Source of the DNA: Williamsia sp.
Lineage (GTDB): Bacteria > Bacteroidota > Bacteroidia > Chitinophagales > Chitinophagaceae
Direction of reading: 5' to 3'
Assembly: GCA_015069695.1 (NCBI GenBank)
Contig: JADCRZ010000012.1
Location: 87,663-151,662 of the forward strand
Length of the DNA: 64,000 nt
Within the stretch, counting starts at the first letter, position 1, and each line of letters begins with the position of its first letter. Shown one piece after another: positions 45,131 to 53,465 of this stretch. The notes beneath the pieces are model-generated. The model had not been told where the DNA came from. It saw nothing but the letters and a program-made list of their open reading frames with translations, and ran no database searches. Both the position numbers and the translations under genes were made by a program.

Positions 45131-47017
45131 TTAATGAAATGGGTTGCGCACAATTTTAGGGTTGTTGTCGATCACGGATTGGGGAATGGACGCGTAGTAA
45201 TTACCGGGCCTGAAAAACCGCGGCGCTTTAAAACGCGGTGCGACAAACTTGTCGAAAACCCACTTGCCATCATTGGGGTGGCCGGGCCTTACAACCCGGT
45301 ACGGATAAAGCGCATATACGTTGGCGTCAGGACTGGCCGTGGTGCCGTCCCAAAGTTTATCCGCGATGCGCCAGCGTATGATATCCCATAGCCGGTGGTC
45401 TTCAAAAGCCAGCTCTACCTTGCGTTCGTTCTGGATCCTTTGCAGGGTAAGCGTGCTGAGGCTGTTGACAGGAAAGCCGGCCCGCTCGCGCAGCTTGTTG
45501 ATATACCCCAGTGCTTCTGCAGTTAGGCCGAGTTCAAAAGCTGCTTCGCCGGCATTCAAATAAATTTCGCCGAGCCGGAACACCACCCACCAGGTATCGC
45601 TCTGGATAGCAGAGGTACTGGCGCCCGGCGTTCCATCAATGTATTTGCGCATATAAAAGCCCGTGTTGGTAACAAAGGTGGTCGTGCGGTTCGGGCCGTC
45701 TTGTCCGGTCAATAATTTTCCATCTGTAAAGTTGCTGTTCAGCGCGCCTTCAGTCCGGTCGTATTTGTTGGTAGCTGCATTCCACACATACACACCGGCC
45801 TGCATTTTCAGCGGCTTGCCGGAAAAAGAAACACCCGGATACATAATGGTGCCGTAAAGACGGGCATCTTTGTTGGCAAATATATCTTCCGGGTTGGTAT
45901 AGAAGATCCAGTTGGCTTGACCGGCGGCCGTATTGCTTCCTGTGCCTACTCCCTTCAACGTACCGGCTGACCCGTCCAGGTACTCATAACTTTCTACCAG
46001 GTTGAGGGAAGGTGACGTAAATGAAGAACCTTGCCCGCCATCTTCAAAAAGCGAACGCGCAATGTTGTTGAACGTAAACGAATGTCTTCTGCCCTGCGTT
46101 TTGAGGTAATCAGTAGCCATGATGACCTCACTGTTGTTGTTCTTGTTGATGAGGGCATCATAGAAATTTTCGCCTAAGTTGGGATTGGTCCGGTACAGCG
46201 CATAAGCCCCGCTGCTGATGATCTCCTTGGAAGCATCCAGAGATTTCTGGTAATAGCCCGCAGCCTTTGCTTCCGCCATGCCCACTTCACCCCCGGGTGT
46301 AGCACTCTTGGTGAGTCCGGGTACATTGTTGTATTTGGCGATGGAACCGGCATAGAGCATAGCGCGGCTTTTCAGCGCCAGGGCGGTGTATTTGTTTGCC
46401 TGGCGTTTGCTGCCCAGGTTACCCAGGTCATTTTTGATGGCATCCAGCTCGCTGGCAATAAAATCATACACTTCTTCTTCCTTGTTACGCGGCAATTGCA
46501 GGCTGCTGGGGTCGCCTTTGAAATCATACACGAGTTGCTTGGTAACCAGTGGAACGCCGCCCATCCGTTTCACCATCTCAAAATAATCCATGGCCCGCAG
46601 GAAGCGCAGCTCTGCAATAAACCCTTTTTTCAAGGTAGGTGTTACTGCTATGGAATTGGATTGGTTGATGTTGTCGATGGCCACGTTCACATCGCGGATA
46701 AAGCCGTAATCCCATAAGCTCCACCGGTCGTAGCTGTAGTTGATCAGGTTGTTCCGGATCTCTACGTCATTGTTGCTCAGGCCGGACCACATGCCTTCAT
46801 CGAAGATGGTAAAGTTCTCCGAATTCACGGCCAGTGAAGCGTATTTGGGCAGCCGGTCGTACAGGTTGGCCAGCAGGCCGGTGATCAGCTTGGGATCGTT
46901 GTAGATCTGCTCGTCCGTGAAAATGGTTTGTGAGGTGGTATCGAGCAGTTGTTTTTTGCAGGATAAGGCAGCCGCTGCAATAACGGCGCAGATCCAGTAT
47001 CTAAAAATGCTTTTCAT
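45131..47017 (-). CDS. susD: SusD/RagB family nutrient-binding outer-membrane lipoprotein
   Basis: A 628-residue lipoprotein (leader ending AAALSC, then KK) with the SusD fold. The N-terminal TPR-like part includes SQTIFTDEQIYNDPKLITGLLANLYDRLP and FIAELRFLRAMDYFEMVKRMGGVPLVTK. The C-terminal RagB segment includes LGEIYLNAGEAAFELG and INKLRERAG. SusD caps the SusC channel and binds the glycan at the cell surface. It is encoded 9 bp after susC. Confidence 0.94.
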   Translation of the reverse strand: MKSIFRYWICAVIAAAALSCKKQLLDTTSQTIFTDEQIYNDPKLITGLLANLYDRLPKYASLAVNSENFTIFDEGMWSGLSNNDVEIRNNLINYSYDRWSLWDYGFIRDVNVAIDNINQSNSIAVTPTLKKGFIAELRFLRAMDYFEMVKRMGGVPLVTKQLVYDFKGDPSSLQLPRNKEEEVYDFIASELDAIKNDLGNLGSKRQANKYTALALKSRAMLYAGSIAKYNNVPGLTKSATPGGEVGMAEAKAAGYYQKSLDASKEIISSGAYALYRTNPNLGENFYDALINKNNNSEVIMATDYLKTQGRRHSFTFNNIARSLFEDGGQGSSFTSPSLNLVESYEYLDGSAGTLKGVGTGSNTAAGQANWIFYTNPEDIFANKDARLYGTIMYPGVSFSGKPLKMQAGVYVWNAATNKYDRTEGALNSNFTDGKLLTGQDGPNRTTTFVTNTGFYMRKYIDGTPGASTSAIQSDTWWVVFRLGEIYLNAGEAAFELGLTAEALGYINKLRERAGFPVNSLSTLTLQRIQNERKVELAFEDHRLWDIIRWRIADKLWDGTTASPDANVYALYPYRVVRPGHPNDGKWVFDKFVAPRFKAPRFFRPGNYYASIPQSVIDNNPKIVRNPFH

Positions 47018-47026
47018 GTAAAAAGA

Positions 47027-50000
47027 TTAAAGCGTTGCGTTGATGCCGAAGGTGTACAATTTGAGGTTCGGGTATACCAGACCGGTATTAAAGTCGATCT
47101 CCGGATCGATCTCGATGTGTTTTACATTGTCGAATGAAAACAGGTTGGTGCCGTTCACATAAACTTTTAATCCGGCCAATCCCAGCCGCCGGGTAACCTG
47201 TTTGGAGAAATTGTACACCAGTTCCAGGTTTTTCAGGCGCACGTAATGGATGTTGGTGATCCAGAAATCGCTGTGGTTGGTATAGTCTACATGCGAGCCG
47301 GAGCCGGTGCGGCGGATAGCCGGATATTTACCGGGGATCCAGGCGCTGTTGGGGTCAAATAGGTCAGCCCGGTGCCAGCGGTCGTTGAAGATGTACTCCG
47401 GGGCGTTGTGAATAGCCTGAAAGGGAATGGCCAGTTCAAAGATCCGGTAATAAGACTGCATGGTAGCGCCTGCCCAGTCTGTAGTAAGGGAGAAGCCCTT
47501 GTAGTTTACAGATGCGGTGCCGCCAAAGCTCATGTAGGGGGTACCACCCAGCGCATATCCTATCGGTCTTTCATCCAGGCTGCTGATCACGCCATCATTG
47601 TTCACATCCCGGAAAATCAGGTCGCCGGGAAGCTGGGTCCGGTTCCCTTGTCCGTCGTTGTTGACATTGTAATTCTTGATCTGGTCCATGGATTGAAATT
47701 GTCCGACCACTTCATAACCCCAATGCACATCTGCCCAGCGGTGATCGGTTTGGTTTCTGTACTGATCCCAGGAATTGCCAAAGCGGGGTTTGTAGATGTC
47801 CATGATCTTGCGCCTTGCGAGTGTGGCATTGCCGCTGATGGAATAACCAACCTTGCCTGAACGGGATGAATAGGTGACAATTCCTTCTATGCCCCGGGTG
47901 CGTTCTGAATTCAGGTTCTCGGCCGGAAGGGTATAGCCAACTTCACTGGGCACGAGCACATCATAGCGCGGTGCGGGTATGCCACTCAGCTCGCGGGAAA
48001 AAACATCAAACTCGCCCGTCAGCTTGCCGCCAAAAAATCCCAGGTCCAAGCCAATATTTTTGATGGTGCTGGTGACCCAGGTGATATTGGTGATCGGCAA
48101 TCCGCGCACGCCGATGCCGGTTACGAGTCCGCCATCAAATACATAGTTGCCGCTTCCGAAGTTGCCGCCGGGTAAATAATCAAACGCATTCACCCCGCGC
48201 TCCTGTCCGGTTCTGCCCCAGGAAGCCCGCAGCTTCACATTGGATACCACCTTGCCCATCAGGTCTTCAAAAAATGGTTCGTTGGACAAGCGCCAGCCGG
48301 TGGAAATACCGGGGAACAAGCCCCAGCGTTTTCCGGGTGCATAGATGTGCGAGCCATCGTACCGGCCCAGGAGTTCCAGTAAATAGGTTTGTTTGTAATC
48401 GTAGTTAAACCGGCCGATAAAAGAGCTTCGTTTGCTGATGGCGTAGGTATTTGAAAACCCGTTGATGTCAAGCAGCCGGATGATCGGACTGTAATTGGTA
48501 GGCGGGATAGAGCTGATGCTGACAGACTGGTCTACTGCGCTGGCGTATTCATAAGCACCTGTCGCAGCGATCGTGTGCTCACCCAAATCTTTGTGATAGC
48601 TCAACTGCAACTGCGCAAAGTTCTCCTGAATTTCCTGCCGGGCTTTGTTGCGCAGGGCCAGGTTGAAGGCCAGCGGAACATAGGTGTCTGTTGCAGACCG
48701 GTACGAGTAGGTATTGAAAGAATTGCGTTGCAGCTCGTTCTTGTTTTGCTTGTAGTTGTAGGAGTACGTGGCCTTGGCAGATAAGCCAAAAGGCAGTTCA
48801 ACCGTGGTGTAGAAAATGCTCGCGAAATTGTTCCATACATTGTCCTGCTTGCCGATCACATCTTCGTTGTAGATAAGCGGGTTGCGCGAAGGATTGTTGA
48901 TGTCGGCATTGATGTAATTGGGATTGTCGTTGGCATACAATCTTTCGGTTGGCCACATGGTCAGGATCGCCAGAAAAGGGTTGTCGTAGGTATTGCCGGT
49001 CGTAGTAGATGCAGGCTCGTGGCGGGATTCGATGCGGCCGCTGAGCTGCACGCCCATCTTGACGCCTTTGATGATCGTGCCTTCTACATTTGTTTGAAAA
49101 TTATAGCGCTGAAAGCGATAGTATTTCAATACTGCCTGCTGCTGCAAGCCGCCCAGGGATACATAAAAATTCATCTTGTCGTTCCCGCCGCTTGCGCTCA
49201 CGTTCAGGTATTTCTGCGGGGCATTCTTTTTCAGGATATAGTCACGGTAGTCGGTACCCTGGAATCCTTTTTCCGTGCCCAGGCGCCATTTCTCGAGGAT
49301 CTCCGGGGTCGTAGTGGGGGTGATGCCGGCATTTTGTTCTGCTTCTGCCAAAGCCCGTACATAATCGCCTGCACTCGATGCAGAAAGATAACGCGTCAGG
49401 TTTTGCAGCTGGTAATACGTGTTTACGCTCAGGGTATTTTTTTGCCCCGACTTGCCTTTTTTTGTTGTCACCAGTACCACACCATTGGATGCACGAAAAC
49501 CATAGAGGGAAGCAGAAGCATCTTTCAGGATAGAGATGTTTTCAATGTCTTCCAGTCCGATGTTGTTGAACTGGCCTTCACTTTGCGGCACTCCGTCAAT
49601 AACGAACAGGGGCGTACCCAGGTTCCGGATCTGGATGGTGCTGGCAGCGCCGGGGCGGCCGGTGGTTTGCCTGGCTGTGATACCCTGGATTTTTCCGACC
49701 AGGGCGCCTGCGGTTGTGGGCGCGGGTGTGCGGATCAGGTCAGAAGCGCGGATGGCACTGACGGCGCCTGTTACACTTCCCTTGCGTTGCGTACCGTATC
49801 CTACCACCACTACATCGTTGAGCTGCTGGTTTTCTGTTTTTAATCCCATGTTGACAACAGCCCGGTTGGAAACAGCCATCTCCTGTGATGTATACCCGAC
49901 AAAACTAAAGACCAGCGTGGCGTTGCCTGGTGCATTGATAACATAGTTGCCCTGGGCATCTGTTTGGGTGCTGACCCCGGTATTCTTTACGCTCACTGTT

Positions 50001-50179
50001 ACCCCTGCCAGGGCTGTATCGCCGCTGGTTACCCGGCCTGAGACGGCCGTTCGTTGTGCCTGCACGGTGGTTGCCAGCAACAGCATAAAAAGCAGGAAGA
50101 GAATGCTGGTTTTTGGGGAAAAGTTCCCGTGCTGAAGGGCACGGACGATCGTGATCCATTTGCGTAAATGGGCTGTCAT
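47027..50179 (-). CDS. susC: SusC/RagA family TonB-linked outer-membrane transporter
   Basis: A 1,050-residue TonB-dependent transporter. It has a signal peptide ending VQAQ near residue 41, a carboxypeptidase-D-like domain (VSGRVTSGDTALAGVTV), a TonB box (DVVVVGYGTQ near residue 121), a plug (DLIRTPAPTTAGALVGKIQG ... FVIDGVPQ) and a 22-strand barrel. No STN signalling domain is present at the N-terminus, consistent with the absence of an ECF sigma/anti-sigma pair. The usual IRG-nnPL-VIDG loop is shortened here (IRNLGTPLFVIDG). It is probably the importer of oligosaccharides made by the GH3/GH39/GH31 enzymes. Confidence 0.95.
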   Translation of the reverse strand: MTAHLRKWITIVRALQHGNFSPKTSILFLLFMLLLATTVQAQRTAVSGRVTSGDTALAGVTVSVKNTGVSTQTDAQGNYVINAPGNATLVFSFVGYTSQEMAVSNRAVVNMGLKTENQQLNDVVVVGYGTQRKGSVTGAVSAIRASDLIRTPAPTTAGALVGKIQGITARQTTGRPGAASTIQIRNLGTPLFVIDGVPQSEGQFNNIGLEDIENISILKDASASLYGFRASNGVVLVTTKKGKSGQKNTLSVNTYYQLQNLTRYLSASSAGDYVRALAEAEQNAGITPTTTPEILEKWRLGTEKGFQGTDYRDYILKKNAPQKYLNVSASGGNDKMNFYVSLGGLQQQAVLKYYRFQRYNFQTNVEGTIIKGVKMGVQLSGRIESRHEPASTTTGNTYDNPFLAILTMWPTERLYANDNPNYINADINNPSRNPLIYNEDVIGKQDNVWNNFASIFYTTVELPFGLSAKATYSYNYKQNKNELQRNSFNTYSYRSATDTYVPLAFNLALRNKARQEIQENFAQLQLSYHKDLGEHTIAATGAYEYASAVDQSVSISSIPPTNYSPIIRLLDINGFSNTYAISKRSSFIGRFNYDYKQTYLLELLGRYDGSHIYAPGKRWGLFPGISTGWRLSNEPFFEDLMGKVVSNVKLRASWGRTGQERGVNAFDYLPGGNFGSGNYVFDGGLVTGIGVRGLPITNITWVTSTIKNIGLDLGFFGGKLTGEFDVFSRELSGIPAPRYDVLVPSEVGYTLPAENLNSERTRGIEGIVTYSSRSGKVGYSISGNATLARRKIMDIYKPRFGNSWDQYRNQTDHRWADVHWGYEVVGQFQSMDQIKNYNVNNDGQGNRTQLPGDLIFRDVNNDGVISSLDERPIGYALGGTPYMSFGGTASVNYKGFSLTTDWAGATMQSYYRIFELAIPFQAIHNAPEYIFNDRWHRADLFDPNSAWIPGKYPAIRRTGSGSHVDYTNHSDFWITNIHYVRLKNLELVYNFSKQVTRRLGLAGLKVYVNGTNLFSFDNVKHIEIDPEIDFNTGLVYPNLKLYTFGINATL

Positions 50180-50235
50180 GGCAGGAGGGTTTTGTTGAAG
50201 GATAGAAACTTGTTATAGATACCGCTTGGTAAGCT

Positions 50236-52431
50236 TTATTTGAGCACTTCTATTTGTCCGCTGGCTTTTATATCATCCGAAGCACTGCCGACCATCACAT
50301 CAAACAGGCCAGGCTCTACTACAAAGTCATGTATTTTCTCATCGTAAAAAGCCAGTTTTTGCGCCGGTACCCGGAAGCGGATGGTTTGCTTCTGACCCGG
50401 GTTGAGGCTTACCCTGCTAAAACCCCGGAGCTCTTTCTGGGGCCGCTTTACACTGGCTTCCACATCATGCACATACAGCTGTACCACTTCATCGCCTTTT
50501 ACTTTGCCTGTGTTCTGAACGGTGATCTCTGCGTTGATCTCTCCGGTGGAGGAAATTTTTTTGGTAAGGAGTTTAAAATTGGAATAAGCAAAGCGGGTAT
50601 AGCTCAAGCCATGTCCAAAAGCAAAAAGCGGTTTTCCGTTGATGTACATATAGGTAAAACCTTTGGTAACATCGTATTCATCTACGGATGGAACCTGGTC
50701 GGCGGAAGTATACACTGTAAGGGGGAGTTTTCCACCGGGGTTAACATCACCAAAAAGAACATCAGCAATGGCGTTGCCGCCTTCTTCACCCGCCCACCAT
50801 GCCTCCAGGATGGCCGGTACCGCATCTTTGATCGCGGGTATAGCGAGCGGACCGGCATTCATTTCCACGACTACCGTGCGCGGATTGGCAGCTGCTACCA
50901 ATTTCACCAGTTCTTCCTGCTGTGGCGGCAAGCCCAGTGAAGTGCGGTCGCGGCCTTCAGCTTCTATGGCCAGCGTAGTGCCTACATATACAATCGCTAT
51001 ATCAGCTTTCCGAGCAGCTTCTACCGCATTTTGCAAAGCTTCTTTTGTAGCAGTCACAAGTGCATCCGTACTGTCTTTGCGCGGCAGGACCGGAACGCCT
51101 TTTTCATATATCACCTGTGTTCCCGGTGCAACTTTATTCCTGATGCCTTGCAGCGGCGTTACGGGATCCGTTACCCTGCCGCTGTATCCGCCTGCAGTAA
51201 ATAAATCAGCGTGCGGACCAATCACGGCAATGGTTTTAATTCCCATTTTATCAAGGGGCAGAAAACTATTTTTATTTGTGAGCAGCACCAACGATTCGCG
51301 GGCTGTTTTTAAAGCCAGCTGTCTGTGTTCGGCGCTGCCAATCACATCGGGCGAAATGCGGCTGTAAGGGACCATGGAAGGCGGATCAAACTCACCCAAT
51401 AAAAAGCGGTCACGCATCACGCGGCTCAGGGCGTCGTTGAGCCGGGCTTCCGGCAGCAGTCCGCCCTTTACCGCAGCCGGAATATAATCCATGAATTCCT
51501 TGTCTGAAAAATCGCAGCCTGCATTGAGCGATTGGGCAACCGCATCTTCCCATTTCATCTGTCCTTTTTCATGGCCGCGCACCATTGAGTTTACGCCGCC
51601 CAGGTCAGATACCACAAATCCTTTAAAACCCCATTTGGTTTTCAAGATGTCTGTCAGCAGCATTTTATTGATGTTGTTGGGCACGCCGTTGATGGCATTG
51701 TAAGAAGCCATGATCGACTGTGCGCCGCCTTCAACAATACAGTCCCGGAAATGGGGCAGCCAGAACTCATACAACATGCGCTCGCTTACGGTAGCAGAAA
51801 GCGCTTGCCGGTTGCGCTCTACATTGTTTACGGCAAAATGCTTGAGGGTAGAAACCAGTTTTAAATACTTGGGATCATTGCCCTGCAAACCTTTTACATA
51901 GGCAACGCCTACACGCCCGGTGAGGTAAGGATCTTCGCCATAACATTCGTTGATGCGGCCCCAGTAAGGGTTGCGGCTTACATTGATCACCGGTGCGCGA
52001 TAGATCAATCCTTTTTTCTCGCCTTTAAAACTGCTATCGGTGTGCCAGCCGTTGTAAATGGCTCTTGCTTCGTCAGAGATCGCGGTTGCAACATCGTGCA
52101 CCAGCACGGTGTCCCAGGTAGCGGCGATGGCGATCGAAACAGGAAACATGGTCGTGGGCCTGTCCCACCAAACACCGTGCAGGCATTGGTTCCAGCCATC
52201 TGAGCGGATGTTGAGCCGCTCAACCAGGGGCCCGCGGTGATTCAGCATCATGGCTTTTTCCTCGAGGGAGAGGCGGGAGATCAGGTCCTGAACCCTGGTG
52301 TCAACGGGTTGGGATGGATCAAGATAAACCGCCGCGTTTGCGGGTTGGGGTGCCTGCGCCTGCAGGGAAGAGACTGAAAAACAGGAGGTAAAAAAAATGC
52401 ATGCAGAAACAAGGGAAAGGTGGATTTTCAT
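50236..52431 (-). CDS. Glycoside hydrolase family 3 protein, beta-xylosidase-like
   Basis: A 731-residue exported GH3 enzyme. It has a signal peptide (LVSACIFFTSCFSVSSLQAQA), a barrel with YWGRINECYGEDPYL, KHFAVNN and nucleophile Asp276 in VVSDLGGV, then the alpha/beta sandwich and a C-terminal fibronectin-III-like domain (FGHGLSYTRFAYSNFKL). The segment GWNQCLHGVWWDRPTTMFP resembles beta-xylosidase members of GH3. I start at ATG 52431 (MKIHLSL), which gives a clean signal peptide. It is the first gene of the operon, about 160 bp downstream of the palindromic operator. Confidence 0.9.
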   Translation of the reverse strand: MKIHLSLVSACIFFTSCFSVSSLQAQAPQPANAAVYLDPSQPVDTRVQDLISRLSLEEKAMMLNHRGPLVERLNIRSDGWNQCLHGVWWDRPTTMFPVSIAIAATWDTVLVHDVATAISDEARAIYNGWHTDSSFKGEKKGLIYRAPVINVSRNPYWGRINECYGEDPYLTGRVGVAYVKGLQGNDPKYLKLVSTLKHFAVNNVERNRQALSATVSERMLYEFWLPHFRDCIVEGGAQSIMASYNAINGVPNNINKMLLTDILKTKWGFKGFVVSDLGGVNSMVRGHEKGQMKWEDAVAQSLNAGCDFSDKEFMDYIPAAVKGGLLPEARLNDALSRVMRDRFLLGEFDPPSMVPYSRISPDVIGSAEHRQLALKTARESLVLLTNKNSFLPLDKMGIKTIAVIGPHADLFTAGGYSGRVTDPVTPLQGIRNKVAPGTQVIYEKGVPVLPRKDSTDALVTATKEALQNAVEAARKADIAIVYVGTTLAIEAEGRDRTSLGLPPQQEELVKLVAAANPRTVVVEMNAGPLAIPAIKDAVPAILEAWWAGEEGGNAIADVLFGDVNPGGKLPLTVYTSADQVPSVDEYDVTKGFTYMYINGKPLFAFGHGLSYTRFAYSNFKLLTKKISSTGEINAEITVQNTGKVKGDEVVQLYVHDVEASVKRPQKELRGFSRVSLNPGQKQTIRFRVPAQKLAFYDEKIHDFVVEPGLFDVMVGSASDDIKASGQIEVLK

Positions 52432-52591
52432 ATGAGCGCTTTGATCGTTGTATAGGCGAGACCCATGCACACCAGGACAGTTGCTCGCAATCAGTCTGAA
52501 CACAAAATATGTTGCACGAATCAAATCCGGTCTGGAGAAGAGAAAAGCCTGTTCTGGTTACTTACAATCGTTTGCCTGTGTGTTTACTATT

Positions 52592-52608
52592 ATTCAACTT
52601 TGTTGAAT
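52592..52608. promoter_or_regulatory. Palindromic operator, copy 1 (GH3-sus operon side)
   Basis: TTCAACTTTGTTGAA (52593-52607) has 6-bp arms around TTT, and flanking A and T extend the arms to 7 bp. It lies directly behind the leftward -7 box, where RNA polymerase would start. An identical 15-mer lies at 52756-52770. Two identical copies 163 bp apart in one divergent region are very unlikely by chance. Confidence 0.8.
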
Positions 52609-52616
52609 CAAATGTA
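52609..52616 (-). promoter_or_regulatory. Leftward -7 box of the GH3-sus operon promoter
   Basis: On the minus strand this reads TACATTTG (consensus TAnnTTTG). A possible -33 element (CAAA on the plus strand, 52632-52635) is 15 bp away, shorter than usual. The operator begins one base downstream of the box. Confidence 0.6.
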
Positions 52617-52725
52617 GGTAAATCCATTTTACAAAAAAAAATAAATTTTCGCTGAATCTGTCCATCAACAACTCATATAGTTGGAGGTAAGAGCCCGTTT
52701 GTGCGGGGCGGTATACGCAGAATAT

Positions 52726-52755
52726 TTTGAAGAGCCATAACTTTATCTATATTTG
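52726..52755 (+). promoter_or_regulatory. Promoter of the XRE-cupin regulator gene
   Basis: TTTG at 52726-52729 and TATATTTG at 52748-52755, 18 bp apart, match the Bacteroidota -33/-7 promoter pattern with both boxes exact. The ATG is at 52799. Confidence 0.75.
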
Positions 52756-52770
52756 TTCAACTTTGTTGAA
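52756..52770. promoter_or_regulatory. Palindromic operator, copy 2 (regulator side)
   Basis: TTCAACTTTGTTGAA begins at the base after the rightward -7 box and covers the expected transcription start, as copy 1 does for the opposite promoter. Autoregulation by the XRE-cupin protein is the simplest reading. Confidence 0.8.
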
Positions 52771-52798
52771 TAGTTCCACCCCCAAAATACCATCCCCG

Positions 52799-53365
52799 AT
52801 GGAAGTTGTACTCACGGAAGAAAGGATAAACAACCTGAAGATCGGCGATCGCATCCGGTTGCTCAGGATGAATCAAAAAAGAACCTTGCAGGAGATTGCC
52901 GATGCCAGTGAGCTTTCGCGCAGCATGATCTCCAAGATTGAAAACAACAAAGCCGTTCCTTCGGTGGCAGCGCTGGTAAAAGTGGCGCAGGCTTTGGGCA
53001 CCAGCATTTCCAACCTGCTGGAACACGACGCGTTTTTAAATGCCATCTTCACCACCCGCCAAAAAGCAGAAGAAAACCTCACCTCTACCGACAAGGGCTA
53101 CCTGATTTTTCCTTTTGCCTCCGAGTACCACGAAAAAAAAATGCAGCCCTTTTTGTTTGTTGCGCGCAAAGGGGAGGTAAGGCAACACGAAGTATCGCAC
53201 GAGGGAGAAGAGTTTATCTATATCATCAGCGGACAAATGAAGATGCAGGTAGGAGAGGTCGACTATCTCCTGAAAGCCGGCGACAGCCTCTACTTCAACT
53301 CATCCCAAAAACACGGCATCATGCCTGTATCAACAGAGGTAGTATACCTGGATATTTTTGTCTGA
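52799..53365 (+). CDS. XRE family regulator with C-terminal cupin domain
   Basis: A 188-residue regulator: helix-turn-helix at about residues 13-70 (TLQEIADASELSRSMISKIE) and a cupin effector domain at about 110-188 (HEGEEFIYIISGQMKMQVG, then GDSLYFNSSQKHGI). This SutR/PuuR-like layout senses small metabolites. ATG 52799 is chosen over ATG 52727 because the latter overlaps the -33 box. It is divergent from the GH3-sus operon and probably controls it through the twin operators. The stop TGA is bases 4-6 of the end of repeat copy 5. Confidence 0.87.
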   Translation: MEVVLTEERINNLKIGDRIRLLRMNQKRTLQEIADASELSRSMISKIENNKAVPSVAALVKVAQALGTSISNLLEHDAFLNAIFTTRQKAEENLTSTDKGYLIFPFASEYHEKKMQPFLFVARKGEVRQHEVSHEGEEFIYIISGQMKMQVGEVDYLLKAGDSLYFNSSQKHGIMPVSTEVVYLDIFV

Positions 53366-53465
53366 ACCATGTCTTGAACCATGATTTACAGGATGAGAAG
53401 GATTCGGGGATTGGATGGATAGATCAAATCTCCGAATCCTCCTCATCCTGTAAATCATGGTTCAG
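53360..53465. repeat. Inverted-repeat element, copy 5 (between the XRE and GH31 genes)
   Basis: The 106-bp element has arms of about 33 bp (GAACCATGATTTACAGGATG ... GATTCGGGG) that pair with one mismatch. The left end is doubled: TCTGAACCAT then GTCTTGAACCAT. The loop GATTGGATGGATAGATCAAA matches the left half of the copy 2 core. Both flanking genes, which converge, have their stop codons inside the element. Confidence 0.88.
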
